Source of the DNA: Marinospirillum insulare DSM 21763
GTDB lineage: Bacteria > Pseudomonadota > Gammaproteobacteria > Pseudomonadales > Halomonadaceae
DNA: 64,000 nucleotides
Assembly: GCF_000686905.1 (NCBI RefSeq)
Contig: NZ_JMLW01000001.1
Location: forward strand, 186,001 to 250,000
Direction: 5' to 3'
Made by a program: the position numbers and the translations under genes. Each line of letters begins with the position of its first letter. Position 1 is the first letter of the stretch. Below are positions 63,903 to 64,000 of this stretch, one piece after another. The notes under the pieces are model-generated. The model ran no database searches. It worked only from the letters and a program-made list of their open reading frames with translations, and was not told the DNA's origin.

Positions 63903-64000
63903 TTATTTAGCCTTGTTAAGTTTGTCAGCCACAGCTTGAGTTAAATCGAATTGAGGTTTAGCAAAAGCAACGGCTTGTCTATCAAGCAACAAGTCAACCT
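63903..64000 (-). CDS. skp: Periplasmic chaperone Skp/OmpH, C-terminal fragment (5' end beyond window)
   Basis: The last 32 codons of a minus-strand gene run off the window edge. The translated end includes LLLDRQAVAFAKPQFDLT and finishes ADKLNKAK before TAA, matching the OmpH/Skp C-terminus, where a conserved D-(I/L)-T strand is followed by a helix. Skp guards unfolded outer membrane proteins in the periplasm. The position before lpxD is the conserved one. It is truncated only by the window. Confidence 0.85.
   Translation of the reverse strand, partial: VDLLLDRQAVAFAKPQFDLTQAVADKLNKAK

Overview
The window is a 64-kb chromosomal piece (first and last genes cut by the edges) of a Gram-negative gammaproteobacterium. 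BamC, BepA, LpxA/B/D, LpxO, Skp, RppH, PtsP, Hfq-HflX-HflKC and Lgt all point that way. Gene order matches what I recall of Pseudomonas and Oceanospirillales: yciI-PHP-yciO-scpA-scpB-rluB; nadA ... bepA-bcp-dapA-bamC-MBL-purC; HAD-rppH-ptsP ... tauE-lgt-thyA-folA; queG/nnr-tsaE-amiB-mutL-miaA-hfq-hflX-hflK-hflC-hisZ-purA; skp-lpxD-fabZ-lpxA-lpxB-rnhB. A Na+-pumping oxaloacetate decarboxylase and a TRAP dicarboxylate transporter suggest a marine or halophilic relative of Oceanospirillales (for example Marinospirillum-like); this is inference. No rRNA operon, prophage, insertion sequence or CRISPR array is visible.

Layout. 1-1.9 kb: 3' part of a CirA/IrgA-type TonB-dependent receptor. 1.9-2.9 kb: an SMR pair (mdtJI-like) behind a long leader with a candidate 25-codon upstream ORF and competing hairpins. 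3-9.1 kb: a FapA-like DUF342 protein, a YciI protein, then PHP/RNase AM-like, yciO, scpA, scpB, rluB. 9.1-9.35 kb: two identical tRNA-Lys(UUU) genes. 9.4-17.5 kb: nadA, an AI-2E/PerM permease with a TusA-like protein, bepA, bcp, dapA, bamC, an MBL hydrolase, purC. 17.5-31.8 kb: trmO, HAD, rppH, ptsP, an LpxO-like hydroxylase, a lipoprotein L,D-transpeptidase, an NRDE protein, a degenerate hybrid sensor kinase, tauE-like, lgt, thyA, folA, a ProQ/FinO-domain protein. 31.8-36.6 kb: a CBS protein, a 36-codon candidate gene with its own promoter and terminator, and oadGAB. 36.6-45.2 kb: dusC, queG, then dctP-dctQ-dctM and dctBD. 45.3-58.1 kb: the nnr-to-purA series. 58.1-64 kb: cmoM-like, a 76-aa unknown, a PAP2 phosphatase, and the lipid A cluster on the minus strand ending in the 3' part of skp.

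Functionally most of the window is core metabolism, RNA modification and envelope assembly. The accessory-looking part is the dicarboxylate/sodium block: a Na+-type TRAP uptake system, its DctB/DctD two-component regulators, and a Na+-extruding oxaloacetate decarboxylase within 13 kb. The dct genes sit between queG and nnr, which are usually adjacent.

The best leads for new biology are non-coding or small: the mdtJI leader, the 32.7-kb small gene, the palindrome-dense oadG/dusC intergenic region, the paired 15-bp palindromes in and after the dctD 3' end, and a hybrid kinase that lacks the phospho-accepting histidine.
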